A program made the translations under genes and the position numbers. DNA of 54,924 nucleotides from Blastocatellia bacterium (GTDB taxonomy: Bacteria; Acidobacteriota; Blastocatellia; UBA7656; JADIYM01), in the NCBI GenBank assembly GCA_021463145.1, contig JAJTWZ010000026.1, forward strand, positions 1 to 54,924, written 5' to 3'. Of this stretch, positions 1-8,884 are shown piece by piece. The stretch's first letter is position 1, and every line of letters starts with the position of its first letter. The notes below the pieces were generated by a model. The model did no database searches and was not told the origin of the DNA. It saw nothing but the letters and a program-made list of their open reading frames with translations.

Positions 1-246
1 TCGCAGGCCTCGCGCCGCCCATCGCCCGCGCATCAGTACCGCGAGCGGCAGCGAGCGGGTCCGTCCCGGGCATCATCTGCGTGACGATCGCAACCGTCGC
101 GCCGCCCATCGCCCGCGCATCAGTACCGCGAGCGGCAGCGAGCGGCTCCGTCCCGGGCATCATCTGCGTGACGATCGCAAGCGTCGCGCCGCCCATCGCC
201 CGGGCATCAGTACCGCGAGCGGCAGCGAGCGGGTCCGTCCCGGGCT
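1..246. repeat. 87-bp tandem repeat, about 2.8 copies, running off the left edge
   Basis: The same segment recurs with phase points at 11, 98 and 185, an exact 87-bp period, with only scattered substitutions between copies. Because 87 is a multiple of three, every frame keeps its phase. On the minus strand one frame is open throughout and reads as a 29-residue repeat containing PGTDPLAAARGTDARAMGG, followed by a hydrophobic AT(L/V)AIVTQMM stretch. That frame differs from the frame of the adjacent M61 peptidase, whose stop lies at 265-267. The array lies just past the end of that gene and continues beyond the window, so the true copy number is unknown. It could be an intergenic minisatellite or part of a repeat protein; I cannot tell which. 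Confidence 0.85.
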
Positions 247-264
247 TCAGCTTGAGTCCGGGAT

Positions 265-2040
265 CTAGCCCGCTTCCGTCCCGAGCGCCGAGCCAAGCCA
301 CGCGTCGCGCATACGGCGCGCACGCTCTCCCGCATCCGGGACCGGCTCGATCGCGACGTCGGTCTCGAACGTCCGGTCGATCTTCATCGTCGCCTGCTGC
401 AACCGGTCGCGCCGGAAATACGCCAGGTCGACCGTCCGTCCCGGGTCGAGCGCCCGGAGCCGCGACTTGAATGAGTCCGGCGTGACCCGATACCCGTCCA
501 TCGCCACGACCACGTCGCCGGCGCTCAGTCCCGCGCGTTCAGCCGGTGAGTCCTCGTAAACGATGCGCAGCGCCACGGCGTTGTCGCGCGCGTCCGTCTC
601 GACGCCGATCCACGGCGTCGGTCCGTCGCCATTCTCGCTCGATTCGCCCTTCCGTTTCGTCGTAAGGCGCAATCCGAACGGTCGAAGGGCCGCATTGAAG
701 TCGAGTTCGTCCGCCGAATGCACCGCTCGCTTGAAGAATCGGCGAAGGTCCAGCCCCGACACGTCGGCAGCGATCGATTCGAACTCGGGCTCTTCGATGC
801 CCGCGCCGTCCTTCCGAAACCGTCCCCAGAGCTCGCGCATGATGTCGTCGAGCGAGACTCTCCCATCCGTCTTTTCACGCACGTGCAGGTCGAGCAACAG
901 TCCGACGAGCATGCCCTTCAAGTAATAACTGACGATCGCGTTCGGACTGTTCTCGTTCTGGCGATAGAACTTGATCCACGTGTCGAAACTCGACTCCGCG
1001 AGACTCTGCCGCAGCCGTCCCGGCGTCTGGTGGAGCTTTCCGATGAAGTCCGCGAGGTTCCCGAAGTAGCGCTTCACCGGCATGAGCCCGGCGCGCACGA
1101 CCAGCAGGTGATCGTAGTACGACGTTATGCCTTCGAACACCCAGAGCAGGCGCGTGTAGTTCTCCTGCCCGTAGTCGAACGGCCCGAGTGACGTTGGACG
1201 GATGCGCTTCACGCTCCACGTGTGGAAGAACTCGTGCGCGACGAGCGTGAGCACCTGGTCCTCGTACTTCTTCCGCGGATGGAAGGCGTGCGTGTCGATG
1301 CCGAGCACGGTCGAGTTGCGATGTTCGAGGCCGCCGCGCGAGCCGGGAAAGACGTGAAAGATGAACGTGTAGTGCTTGTACGGCGGCGCGCCGCCCCAGA
1401 AGTCTATCGTCGTTTCGACGATCTTTCGCGTTTCACGCTTGAGCGACTTCATGTCGACGACGCCTCCGCCCGAGATGACGATCCGGTGCGGCCGGCGCCG
1501 CACAGTGAACGACACGTCGACGAAGTCGCCGCATTCGATCGGACAGTCGAGCAATTCGTCGTAGTCGGCCGCAAAGTATGCGTTCGGCCGGCCGGGCACC
1601 GGCTCGAGCCCCGTCGCGCTTCGCCAGCCTTCCGGCAGCTCGAGACGGACCTCGCACGGCGCGCTGGTGTAACCGACGATCCACGGACACACCGCGGGCG
1701 GGTGGATGAATCCGTGCGAATCGTCGAGGTGCGGCGATTGGACATTCGGCTCGTTTGCGTAGATCCGGTAGCGGAACACGAACCCGTTGGCGGCGCCATC
1801 CACTCGCCACGCATTCTTGGAGACCTTCTCGACGTTTAGTGGACGGCCTTTCGGATCTGTGACCTCGACGTCCTGGACGTTCCGAGCGTACTCGCGGATG
1901 AGGTACGAGCCCGGCGACCAGACTGGCATCCGGAGCTCCGCAGTGTCGTCGTAGTTTCCCGACGCCACGAGCGCGACGTCGAAGAAGTGACGGTGCGGAT
2001 CGCGAACGGCGATCTCGTAACGAATGGTTGGCGACGTCAA
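265..2040 (-). CDS. M61-family PDZ-domain metallopeptidase (glycyl aminopeptidase-like)
   Basis: Predicted zinc metallopeptidase of family M61. The zinc site is visible as HEFFH at residues 269-273, followed by TWSVKRIRP, with the downstream ligand glutamate at about 303 in LLWVFEGITSYY. The N-terminal third is the beta-rich M61 domain and a PDZ domain occupies roughly residues 470-560. I chose the TTG at 2040 because AAGGAG lies 8 nt upstream. A longer frame to a GTG at 2115 lacks a ribosome site and adds residues foreign to the family. The resulting 591 aa is a normal family length. No signal peptide is evident. Family members cleave N-terminal Gly or Ala in vitro; the physiological substrate is unknown. 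Confidence 0.9.
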   Translation of the reverse strand: MTSPTIRYEIAVRDPHRHFFDVALVASGNYDDTAELRMPVWSPGSYLIREYARNVQDVEVTDPKGRPLNVEKVSKNAWRVDGAANGFVFRYRIYANEPNVQSPHLDDSHGFIHPPAVCPWIVGYTSAPCEVRLELPEGWRSATGLEPVPGRPNAYFAADYDELLDCPIECGDFVDVSFTVRRRPHRIVISGGGVVDMKSLKRETRKIVETTIDFWGGAPPYKHYTFIFHVFPGSRGGLEHRNSTVLGIDTHAFHPRKKYEDQVLTLVAHEFFHTWSVKRIRPTSLGPFDYGQENYTRLLWVFEGITSYYDHLLVVRAGLMPVKRYFGNLADFIGKLHQTPGRLRQSLAESSFDTWIKFYRQNENSPNAIVSYYLKGMLVGLLLDLHVREKTDGRVSLDDIMRELWGRFRKDGAGIEEPEFESIAADVSGLDLRRFFKRAVHSADELDFNAALRPFGLRLTTKRKGESSENGDGPTPWIGVETDARDNAVALRIVYEDSPAERAGLSAGDVVVAMDGYRVTPDSFKSRLRALDPGRTVDLAYFRRDRLQQATMKIDRTFETDVAIEPVPDAGERARRMRDAWLGSALGTEAG

Positions 2041-2239
2041 ACGGTTGACTCCTTGGGTGAGACTAATATGCCAGCTCGAAGCGACGCGGGCGCGATGGGT
2101 TCCGGAGACGTCCACGACATTCAGGAAGCGCCTCCGGCGGCCTGGGGACAGACCGAAGTGCGAACGTAGCCCTGGCGAACGTCACTCCAACTGACGACAC
2201 TTCACGAGCCTCGAAGCCTGCGCAAATCGACGACACGCC

Positions 2240-3205
2240 CTACCGATCCGGATCGACGCCGACTTCCACCGTGGCGAGCGCCTGCCCGAACTCGGTTGCC
2301 GAGGAATACCGGTCGTGCTTGTGCTTCGCGAGCGCCTTGAGCAGAACGGCATCCACCGCGGATGGAACATCCGGGTTGTACTCGCTCGGGGGCGCCGGCA
2401 TCTCGTTCATGTGCTTGACCAGCGTGTCTATCGGAGAACTGCCGACGAATGGCGTCCTTCCGGCGATCATCTCGTAGAAGACGCAGCCGAGCGAGTAGAT
2501 GTCGGACTGCGCGTCGAGGGGCAGATCTTCGCACTGCTCGGGCGACATGTAGGGCGGAGAGCCAACGAGAGTGCCGCTCTTCGTGAGCGATCCAATGCCC
2601 TCCTCGCTTCCCCGCTGAAGCTTCGCGAGCCCGAAATCGAGCACCTTCACGAACGGGCCGTCCTGCGTCGTCTCCAGAAAAATATTGTGGGGCTTAAGAT
2701 CCCGATGGATCACACCCGCGGAGTGCGCGACACCGACAGCCGAACAGACCTGACGCATCCACCGGATGGCCTGGTCGAGAGGCAGCCTGCCGGTCGCCTT
2801 CACTTCGGCGTTGAGCGGACGGCCTTCGAGATATTCCATCACGATGTACGCGCCAACTTCAGGCGCAACACCGTAGTCATATATCGACACGATACGCGGA
2901 TGCTTCAAGCGCGCAATCGCGAGCGCCTCCCGCTTGAACCTCTCGATGGCGACGGGATTAAGTAGAATGTCGCTCCGCATGACCTTCATGGCCACGGGCC
3001 GCTCGAGATTGAGCTGAGTGGCGCGATACACCGTCCCCATCGCGCCGCGGCCGAGTTGAATGTCGATCCGGAACTTCCCTTCAATCGTTGCGCCAAGCAA
3101 CGGATTGAACGAGATCAGTCGCGTCCCGCACTCCGGACAATGGTCTACGGTGCTATCGAAACGCTTCAGGCAGGCAGTACATTGACGCATTCCGGAACTC
3201 GCCAC
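2240..3205 (-). CDS. Ser/Thr protein kinase with N-terminal zinc ribbon
   Basis: A soluble Hanks-type kinase of 321 aa. An N-terminal zinc ribbon has paired cysteines C9/C12 and C23/C26. The kinase domain follows: glycine loop GRGAMGTVY (52-60), ATP-binding Lys74, catalytic Asp169 in HRDLKPHN, metal-binding Asp190 in DFGLAKL, and GSPPYMSPEQ in the activation segment. No transmembrane helix or sensor domain follows; the protein ends just after the kinase fold. The start is a GTG with GGGAG 8 nt upstream. It lies downstream of the TPR/GGDEF gene on the same strand, separated by about 100 bp. The zinc ribbon may serve in substrate or scaffold binding (inference). Confidence 0.92.
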   Translation of the reverse strand: MASSGMRQCTACLKRFDSTVDHCPECGTRLISFNPLLGATIEGKFRIDIQLGRGAMGTVYRATQLNLERPVAMKVMRSDILLNPVAIERFKREALAIARLKHPRIVSIYDYGVAPEVGAYIVMEYLEGRPLNAEVKATGRLPLDQAIRWMRQVCSAVGVAHSAGVIHRDLKPHNIFLETTQDGPFVKVLDFGLAKLQRGSEEGIGSLTKSGTLVGSPPYMSPEQCEDLPLDAQSDIYSLGCVFYEMIAGRTPFVGSSPIDTLVKHMNEMPAPPSEYNPDVPSAVDAVLLKALAKHKHDRYSSATEFGQALATVEVGVDPDR

Positions 3206-3305
3206 CGAGCCGCTCCCGACACACGGCTTCCTTTCGATTTTCAGTAAGAGTGAAGCGGCAAAGTGTACCGAATGTGGTGCGCAGTGCGCGACCCCGAGCG
3301 CGACT

Positions 3306-5468
3306 TCAGTCCATGATCAGCGGCGCCGTCACGACTCGATTGCCGCCGTCCACCTTGGCCTGCAGGAGCGCATCGTCGGCCGCAACGATCAGAGTATCCG
3401 ACGAAAACTTCGGATCGGGCACGGCCGCCGCAGCTCCCAGGCTGACGGTCACGACGTCGCTTACCGGCGAAGCCTCGTGGCGGATCCGCATTTCCTCGAT
3501 ACGGCCGCGCAGGCGATCGGCAACGACGCTTACCGCGTTCTCGGGCGTATCCGGCAGGAGGACGAGGAACACGCCGCCACCGGCGCTCGAAATGAGATCC
3601 CCTGGACGAAGCAGCTCGCTCTCGAGCGCTCCAGCTACACGTTCTAGGCAGTAGTCGCCACTGAGAAGTCCGTACGTATCGAGGTAATCGTTGAACGCGT
3701 CGATCTCGAGCTTGACGAGGCCGAGCGCCTTCTCGTCGCGAATCGCGCGTCGCCATTCACGATCGAAGTACTTGTTGAACTCGATGAGCGTGAACATCTC
3801 GTCAAGGTCCACCCGCTCCTCCGAGACCGCCGGCGTTCCGGTGGCCTGCGCCGAGAGATCGTCCACGGACGGGTGAAGGTCGTAAGCCTCGGCGATGAAC
3901 TCCCTGGCCTTCTCGGTCTCGCCCTGCTCTTCGTGGAGCCGGGCAAGCTCGACGCACTGCGCGGCGGCCTTGTCCTTCATACCGGCCTCGACGTAGAGCT
4001 TCTTGAGCTTCGTCCGGCCGACGATGTACTTCGGCTGCCCGGCCACGAGCTCCTCCAGCAGCTTGATGCGCGCCGCGCGAAACTCGGGATGCTCGGCGAC
4101 GAGGTCGTCGGCGAGTTCCATGCTGTACTCCGACATCGCGCCAGCGGATTCGGCCTGATGAGTTGCCTTCTCCGGCGTGTCGTACTCCTGAACCGACGGC
4201 ACTTTGCGGGCCCATTCCATGAGCATTGGTCCCGACTCGAAGCCTTCTGGGAAGTTCGTCTCGGGAGCCGGCGCCGCAGGAGCGGTCGAAGCTGCGGCTG
4301 GCTTTGCGATCTCGCCCAGGGCGGCGTCCGGTTCGACGTCCATGAGGCGCTTGAGCGACTCGGTCGCGACATCCTTCCGTCCCTGACGGTTCGCCACCTC
4401 GATGAGCGAGTTCAGCGTCGCGACGAGGTTCCGCCGCTCGTCGACGCGGGTGTAGATGTCGGCGAGCCGGCGGAGCGCACCGATGTTGTTGCGATCGCGG
4501 CGAAGAATCTCCTTGAGCACGGCCGTGAGCTTCTTTTTCGCCCCGGTCGCGAGAAGCGCATCGACGGAGCGGTCGACGATGGCCATCGATCGATCGAACT
4601 GCTTCGCCTCGATGCAGGCACGGCTAACCTCGAGCATTGCGTCGACACGCGTCGCATCGATTCGCAACAGCTTGCCGAACGTCTCCTCTGCCTCGTCCAG
4701 CATTCCGGCGTTGAGATACGTACGGCCAAGAATAGCGAGAAGGTCGGGGTCCTCGGCGTTCTTCGTAAGCAGGCCGTCGATCATTCGAAGCGCCTCGACG
4801 AGTCTGCCCTGCTGAGCGTAACCATCGGCAAGAGCGTTGATTGCGATCTTCGAGTCCGGCCGCATCTCGAGCGCTTTACTGAATGCCTCGAAACTCTCGT
4901 CGGCGCGTCCTCTGCGCTGCAGTTCCTGGCCAGCCTGGACGAATGCGTTGTATGCCTCCTTCTGCAGGCCGCCAGCGCGGTACGCCTCGGCGAGTTCGAG
5001 CCGAAGCGAGACGTTCTCAGGATCGAGATCCGCAATTCTTTGTTGAATCGTGAGTGCCCTGGACTCGTCGCCGGAGTTCTTGAACGCTTCCACGGCGGCC
5101 ATGTACTGAACACGCGCATCGCTGATGTGGCCGACCTTACGAAGCATGTCCGCGAGCTTGATGGTGAGGTCAGGGCCTGTGCCGTCGAGCTTGACGATCT
5201 TCTTGTAGACGGCGATCGCGCTTTGAATGGCGCCTTCGGATTCGTAGCGCTCGGCAACCCGCACGAAGTACCGGCCGGCCTCGTCGTTGCGTCCCGCTCT
5301 CACGCACAGATCGCCAACGGTGTTGAGCACGTTCCGGTCGTGCGGATTGGCATCGAGAACCTTCCCGTACTCGTCGATCGCGTTGTCGAGTTTGCCCTGC
5401 TGGGCGTACTTCTCGGCCTGTTTCAAGGCCTTTTCGACGCTGTTGTCGCTGCCGAATGAAAAGCGCAT
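3306..5468 (-). CDS. TPR protein with degenerate C-terminal GGDEF domain
   Basis: A 720-aa cytosolic protein. Residues from about 10 to 380 form consecutive tetratricopeptide repeats. An Ala/Pro-rich linker follows, then a second TPR-like block, then a GGDEF-type nucleotidyl-cyclase fold from about residue 560. The signature loop reads AGGGVF (629-634) instead of GGDEF and the nearby ND pair is altered, so diguanylate cyclase activity is unlikely. RPGD at 621-624 keeps the spacing of the RxxD inhibitory c-di-GMP site. I chose the ATG at 5468 because GGAG lies 7 nt upstream; the frame extends further to 5537 without such support. The protein probably acts as a scaffold or c-di-GMP-responsive adaptor for the neighbouring kinases (inference). 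Confidence 0.88.
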   Translation of the reverse strand: MRFSFGSDNSVEKALKQAEKYAQQGKLDNAIDEYGKVLDANPHDRNVLNTVGDLCVRAGRNDEAGRYFVRVAERYESEGAIQSAIAVYKKIVKLDGTGPDLTIKLADMLRKVGHISDARVQYMAAVEAFKNSGDESRALTIQQRIADLDPENVSLRLELAEAYRAGGLQKEAYNAFVQAGQELQRRGRADESFEAFSKALEMRPDSKIAINALADGYAQQGRLVEALRMIDGLLTKNAEDPDLLAILGRTYLNAGMLDEAEETFGKLLRIDATRVDAMLEVSRACIEAKQFDRSMAIVDRSVDALLATGAKKKLTAVLKEILRRDRNNIGALRRLADIYTRVDERRNLVATLNSLIEVANRQGRKDVATESLKRLMDVEPDAALGEIAKPAAASTAPAAPAPETNFPEGFESGPMLMEWARKVPSVQEYDTPEKATHQAESAGAMSEYSMELADDLVAEHPEFRAARIKLLEELVAGQPKYIVGRTKLKKLYVEAGMKDKAAAQCVELARLHEEQGETEKAREFIAEAYDLHPSVDDLSAQATGTPAVSEERVDLDEMFTLIEFNKYFDREWRRAIRDEKALGLVKLEIDAFNDYLDTYGLLSGDYCLERVAGALESELLRPGDLISSAGGGVFLVLLPDTPENAVSVVADRLRGRIEEMRIRHEASPVSDVVTVSLGAAAAVPDPKFSSDTLIVAADDALLQAKVDGGNRVVTAPLIMD

Positions 5469-5890
5469 GGTCGATCTCCGTGGGTGCAGCCGGTACAGGG
5501 AACCGAATGGTGTGAGTTTATCGAGACGGCGGAGCATTCTAACCCCGAGTCTGGCTCGAGAAAAGGATCGGCACTCGATGACTGCGAAGCGGTCACTGAA
5601 GTTAACCAGCGATCAAGGCGATGTGCGACTCGGTCGAGACCGCGCACCGGACGGACCCGCGCGGCGGCCGCGCAGACCACCGAACCCGCACCGCGTTGTG
5701 GTTCGATCGAAATCGTCGGGATTGTCTCCCACGAAAAGGCAGCGACCCGTCCTCCTGATCTCGACCACGAATACTGCCATCCGGTGGCACCCGGTTGCGC
5801 CATCGGAGTACACTGGCGGGGTTCCACCGGATACCCGTTGATTCGAATGCTTTGCCTGCTTCCAGAGCCGCTTGCTCCAAGGGTCCGGTC
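5469..5890. other. Divergent intergenic region without a recognised gene
   Basis: This 422-bp stretch separates the minus-strand TPR/GGDEF gene from the plus-strand receiver-kinase gene and must hold promoters for both. I see no convincing -35/-10 pair close to either start, no RNA gene and no clear inverted repeat. Open frames through it on both strands look like ordinary high-GC artefacts, because none shows a recognisable domain or a good ribosome site. Confidence 0.6.
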
Positions 5891-7303
5891 ATGACCGCAT
5901 CCCTCCAGGACGAGTCCATCGAGCTCAAGGGTGACATCCTCGTCGTTGACGACAACCCGGTCAATCTCGACTTGCTGTCGAACATGCTGCAGGACCGTTC
6001 GTACCGCGTGCGCGTGGCCACGAACGGCAAACGGGCTCTGGCCGCGGCCCGCTCGCGCCCGCCCGACCTCATCATGCTGGACATCAACATGCCGGAGATG
6101 GATGGCTACGAGGTCTGCAGGCAACTGAAGTCCGAAGGTGTCACGGCAGACGTTCCGGTCATCTTCATCAGCGCGCTCGACGAGGCGATGGACAAGGTTC
6201 GAGCCTTCGAAGTCGGCGGCGCCGACTACGTCACCAAGCCGTTCCAGTTCGAAGAGGTCCTCGCACGCATCGAGAATCAGCTCAAGCTCTCGCGGCTACA
6301 GAGAGTCCTCGAGCGCAAGAACGCCGAGCTAACTGCAAAGAACGAAGAGCTCGTCCGGTCGCGGGACGAGTTGCTCAAATCGCAACGGCAGGCGGCGAAC
6401 TTCTTTTCCGCCCTCGCAGAGGTCCTGCCCGGCACCGTGCTCGACGAGAAGTACAGGCTCGAGGACAAGATCGGCGCCGGCGGCTTCGGCGCCGTCTATC
6501 GCGCCGTGCACCTCGGCCTGGATCGGCACGTTGCCGTAAAGATCTTCAGGCCAGCCAGCGGCACGGTGACACAGGAAGGCCTCGACAGGTTCCGCCTCGA
6601 AGGCGTCCGGGCGTGCCAGATCCGGCACCCGAACGCCGTCGCGGTCTCGGACTTCGGGGTGTCGTCGGCTGGAATCGCCTATCTGGTCATGGAACTGCTC
6701 GAGGGCCGAACCCTCACGGAGGAACTGCTCCTGGCGGGCACGCTGTCACCCGAGCGGTGCGTCGAGATCCTGACACCGATATGCGGAGTACTCGAAGAGG
6801 CGCACGCGGCGGGAATGGTTCATCGCGACATCAAGCCCGACAACATCTTCCTGCACCGGTCGAAAGACGGTGAAATCGTGAAGGTTCTGGACTTCGGCCT
6901 GGCGAAGCTGCTGGACGATGCGCCGGCGCCCTCGGCACAGAACCTCACCGTTGGCACGGTGCTCGGCACGCCGACATACATGTCTCCGGAACGGCTCAAC
7001 GATTCGCCATACGACGGACAGTCGGACGTCTACAGCACGGGAATTCTCCTGTACCAGATGCTCACCGGGACCGTGCCTTTTCAGACCCGGGAGGGCGACT
7101 ATTGGGCAGTGGCGATCATGCACCTTACGAAGGCGCCACCACCGCTGCGAATCACAAATCCGGCTCTGTCGCCGGAAATCGAAGAGGTAGTCCTGCAGTC
7201 GCTGGCGAAGGATCCCGCAGCCCGGCCGACCGCGGCGAAACTCGCTGCGGACTTCGCAGCGGCGGTAGCCACTCAGTCGGCCGGCGGAGCGCAAACCGGC
7301 TGA
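5891..7303 (+). CDS. Response-regulator receiver fused to Ser/Thr protein kinase
   Basis: A 470-aa two-domain signalling protein. The receiver domain (about 15-130) has the acidic pair D20/D21, phosphoacceptor Asp64 in LIMLDINMPEMDG and Lys116 in YVTKPF, so it should accept a phosphoryl group. A charged helical linker (about 135-170, probable coiled coil) joins a complete Hanks kinase with GAGGFGAVY, Lys217, Asp313 in HRDIKPDN and DFG at 334-336. No membrane segment is present. The start at 5891 begins just before the receiver fold; upstream in-frame sequence looks non-coding. This architecture would let an unidentified histidine kinase gate Ser/Thr phosphorylation (inference). A DUF1232 gene follows 26 bp downstream. 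Confidence 0.93.
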   Translation: MTASLQDESIELKGDILVVDDNPVNLDLLSNMLQDRSYRVRVATNGKRALAAARSRPPDLIMLDINMPEMDGYEVCRQLKSEGVTADVPVIFISALDEAMDKVRAFEVGGADYVTKPFQFEEVLARIENQLKLSRLQRVLERKNAELTAKNEELVRSRDELLKSQRQAANFFSALAEVLPGTVLDEKYRLEDKIGAGGFGAVYRAVHLGLDRHVAVKIFRPASGTVTQEGLDRFRLEGVRACQIRHPNAVAVSDFGVSSAGIAYLVMELLEGRTLTEELLLAGTLSPERCVEILTPICGVLEEAHAAGMVHRDIKPDNIFLHRSKDGEIVKVLDFGLAKLLDDAPAPSAQNLTVGTVLGTPTYMSPERLNDSPYDGQSDVYSTGILLYQMLTGTVPFQTREGDYWAVAIMHLTKAPPPLRITNPALSPEIEEVVLQSLAKDPAARPTAAKLAADFAAAVATQSAGGAQTG

Positions 7304-7329
7304 AACGCGAATCTCGAGGAACAACGACA

Positions 7330-7836
7330 ATGCAGAACACGAGTATCTCCACGCACGAATCGAGCCCCACCGAACGGAAGAAAAGACGCGGGCGGCTGCG
7401 CCGTGCGATGAAAGACCTGCTGTTGCTGTTGCCGAACCTTGTGAAACTGCTGGTCAGGCTCGTCCGCGACCCGCGTGTGTCGCGCGCCGACAAGTTCATA
7501 CTTGGCGGCACGATTCTCTACGTCATCACCCCAGTAGACTTCATCCCCGACCTGATTCCGTTCGTTGGCCAGGTCGACGACATGTACCTCGTGGCGCTCG
7601 CCCTCGTGCGGATCGTCCATCGTGCGGAGCCGGGGATCGTCGACAGGCATTGGGACGGCAGCGTCGACCTGAAGGGACTTATCTCGAATGTGATCGACGT
7701 TGCGGTGCATTTTCTGCCAAAGCCGATCCGAACGGCTCTTGCCGAGCGCATCGACATACGCGAGCCACGCAGCCTGAGGATGATTCCAGGCGGAAGGACC
7801 GGAGCAGCGGCCGGAAGTCAGGGCCGGGAGCAATAG
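7330..7836 (+). CDS. DUF1232 (YkvA-like) protein
   Basis: A 168-aa protein with a basic N-terminus, then the DUF1232 core from about residue 60. The core reads ADKFILGGTILYVITPVDF, then IPDLIPFVGQVDDM, which matches the characteristic P-x-D-x-I-P-D pattern with a following aspartate pair. The core is hydrophobic and may associate with the membrane. GAGGA lies 9 nt before the ATG. It is 26 bp downstream of the receiver-kinase gene and probably co-transcribed. The biochemical role of the family is unknown. Confidence 0.85.
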   Translation: MQNTSISTHESSPTERKKRRGRLRRAMKDLLLLLPNLVKLLVRLVRDPRVSRADKFILGGTILYVITPVDFIPDLIPFVGQVDDMYLVALALVRIVHRAEPGIVDRHWDGSVDLKGLISNVIDVAVHFLPKPIRTALAERIDIREPRSLRMIPGGRTGAAAGSQGREQ

Positions 7837-7916
7837 CGTCCAGGCACGGTTCAATGACGTGGAGTCAACCGCGCAACCACGTTCGATTCATCGTCGATTC
7901 GAGCCCCAGGCGCATT

Positions 7917-7946
7917 TTCGACCGGTGGCGCTGTACCGCGGTCGAA
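7917..7946. terminator. Inverted repeat between convergent genes, possible bidirectional terminator
   Basis: Perfect 8-bp arms TTCGACCG (7917-7924) and CGGTCGAA (7939-7946) flank a 14-nt loop. The structure sits in the 129-bp gap between the convergent DUF1232 and dapF genes, where a terminator is expected. There is no good U-tract on either strand, so classic intrinsic termination is uncertain. Confidence 0.45.
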
Positions 7947-7965
7947 CCTGAGCTGGTTACCGGCG

Positions 7966-8820
7966 CTACTGGCCCATGCCTGCCATCCAGGTTCCGCGAT
8001 AGACCACGCGCGCCGGACCCGTCAGCGCAGCAGACGAGTCGTCGTCCGGCCACTCGACGGTAACAGAGCCTCCCGCCATCGCCACGACAAGGCGCCGGTC
8101 GCACCGCCCAGTCACGATCGCCGCCGCTGCCGCCGCCACCGCTCCCGTGCCCGACGACTGCGTCTCGCCAACACCGCGTTCCCAAAATAGCGGCTCGATG
8201 CGGTTCTGGCTCGCCACTCGAACGAATTCCACGTTCGTCCGATTCGGAAACGACGGATGGCGCTCGATGGAGGCGCCAAACGTCCGCCAGTCGATCGCGC
8301 TCGGATCGTCGACGAACAGCGTACAGTGCGGATTGCCGATCGACGACACAGTCACTGTCCAAATGGCGCCGCCGGCCTCCAGTGCGGCGTCGATCGCTAC
8401 GGCGTCCGCCAGCACGCCGGTGAACGGAACGTCGGCAGCGCGAAACGACGGCCGTCCCATGTCCATCCGGAAACTCCCTCCATCGGCGCGCGTCAGCGTC
8501 TTGACGCCGGCCGCCGTCGCCACTCGCACGCTCGGTGCCTCGGCGTGCCATCTGCCCTCGGTGTCGAGAGCCGCCGCAACACAGCGCGTGCCGTTCCCTG
8601 AAACCTCCGCCTCGCTGCCGTCCGCGTTGAAAATGCGCATTGCTACGTCGGCGTGGGCGCTGTCGCAATCGGCAAGCAGCAGCAGCCCGTCCGCGCCGGC
8701 GCCTCGAGTCCGGTTGCACATTGCGACCGCGAGGGCGGACGGATCGGCGATACCTGCTGCGTTGCGTTCGTCGATCAGAAGGAAGTCATTGCCCAGGGCC
8801 TCTAGCTTCGTGAATTGCAC
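7966..8820 (-). CDS. dapF: Diaminopimelate epimerase, second catalytic Cys replaced by Ser
   Basis: Interconverts LL- and meso-diaminopimelate in lysine and peptidoglycan synthesis in the cytosol. The 284-aa length is normal. The first half carries the catalytic motif SGNGTRC with Cys80. The second-half motif, normally ACGTGA, reads SSGTGA, so Ser223 sits where the second catalytic Cys is expected. Other features of the fold, including the N-terminal GNDF and the ERGVGET segment before the second motif, are intact. The start is GTG at 8820 with AAAGG upstream. No other lysine gene lies nearby. The family assignment is firm; the effect of the Cys-to-Ser change is open. Confidence 0.93.
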   Translation of the reverse strand: MQFTKLEALGNDFLLIDERNAAGIADPSALAVAMCNRTRGAGADGLLLLADCDSAHADVAMRIFNADGSEAEVSGNGTRCVAAALDTEGRWHAEAPSVRVATAAGVKTLTRADGGSFRMDMGRPSFRAADVPFTGVLADAVAIDAALEAGGAIWTVTVSSIGNPHCTLFVDDPSAIDWRTFGASIERHPSFPNRTNVEFVRVASQNRIEPLFWERGVGETQSSGTGAVAAAAAAIVTGRCDRRLVVAMAGGSVTVEWPDDDSSAALTGPARVVYRGTWMAGMGQ

Positions 8821-8843
8821 GTGAAGTCAGCCTTTCGAAATTG

Positions 8844-8872
8844 TTGACCCGGCCTGGCCGCTGTGCTAGGTT
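8844..8872 (+). promoter_or_regulatory. Predicted sigma-70 promoter placed for a near-leaderless mRNA
   Basis: TTGACC (8844-8849), a 17-bp spacer, then TAGGTT (8867-8872). Transcription would start near 8879, only about 6 nt before the ATG at 8885, leaving no room for a ribosome site. Confidence 0.5.
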
Positions 8873-8884
8873 CGCGCTTCCGCC

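Noticed and set aside
1-246. CRISPR array
   Set aside because: The repeats are contiguous 87-bp units without unique spacers and no cas gene is present.
3873-5459. 528-codon plus-strand open frame opposite the TPR/GGDEF gene
   Set aside because: Antisense frame created by high GC and the Leu/Glu-rich TPR codons; no domain and no ribosome site.
3306-5468. Active diguanylate cyclase
   Set aside because: The GGDEF signature reads GGGVF and the nearby substrate-binding ND is altered.
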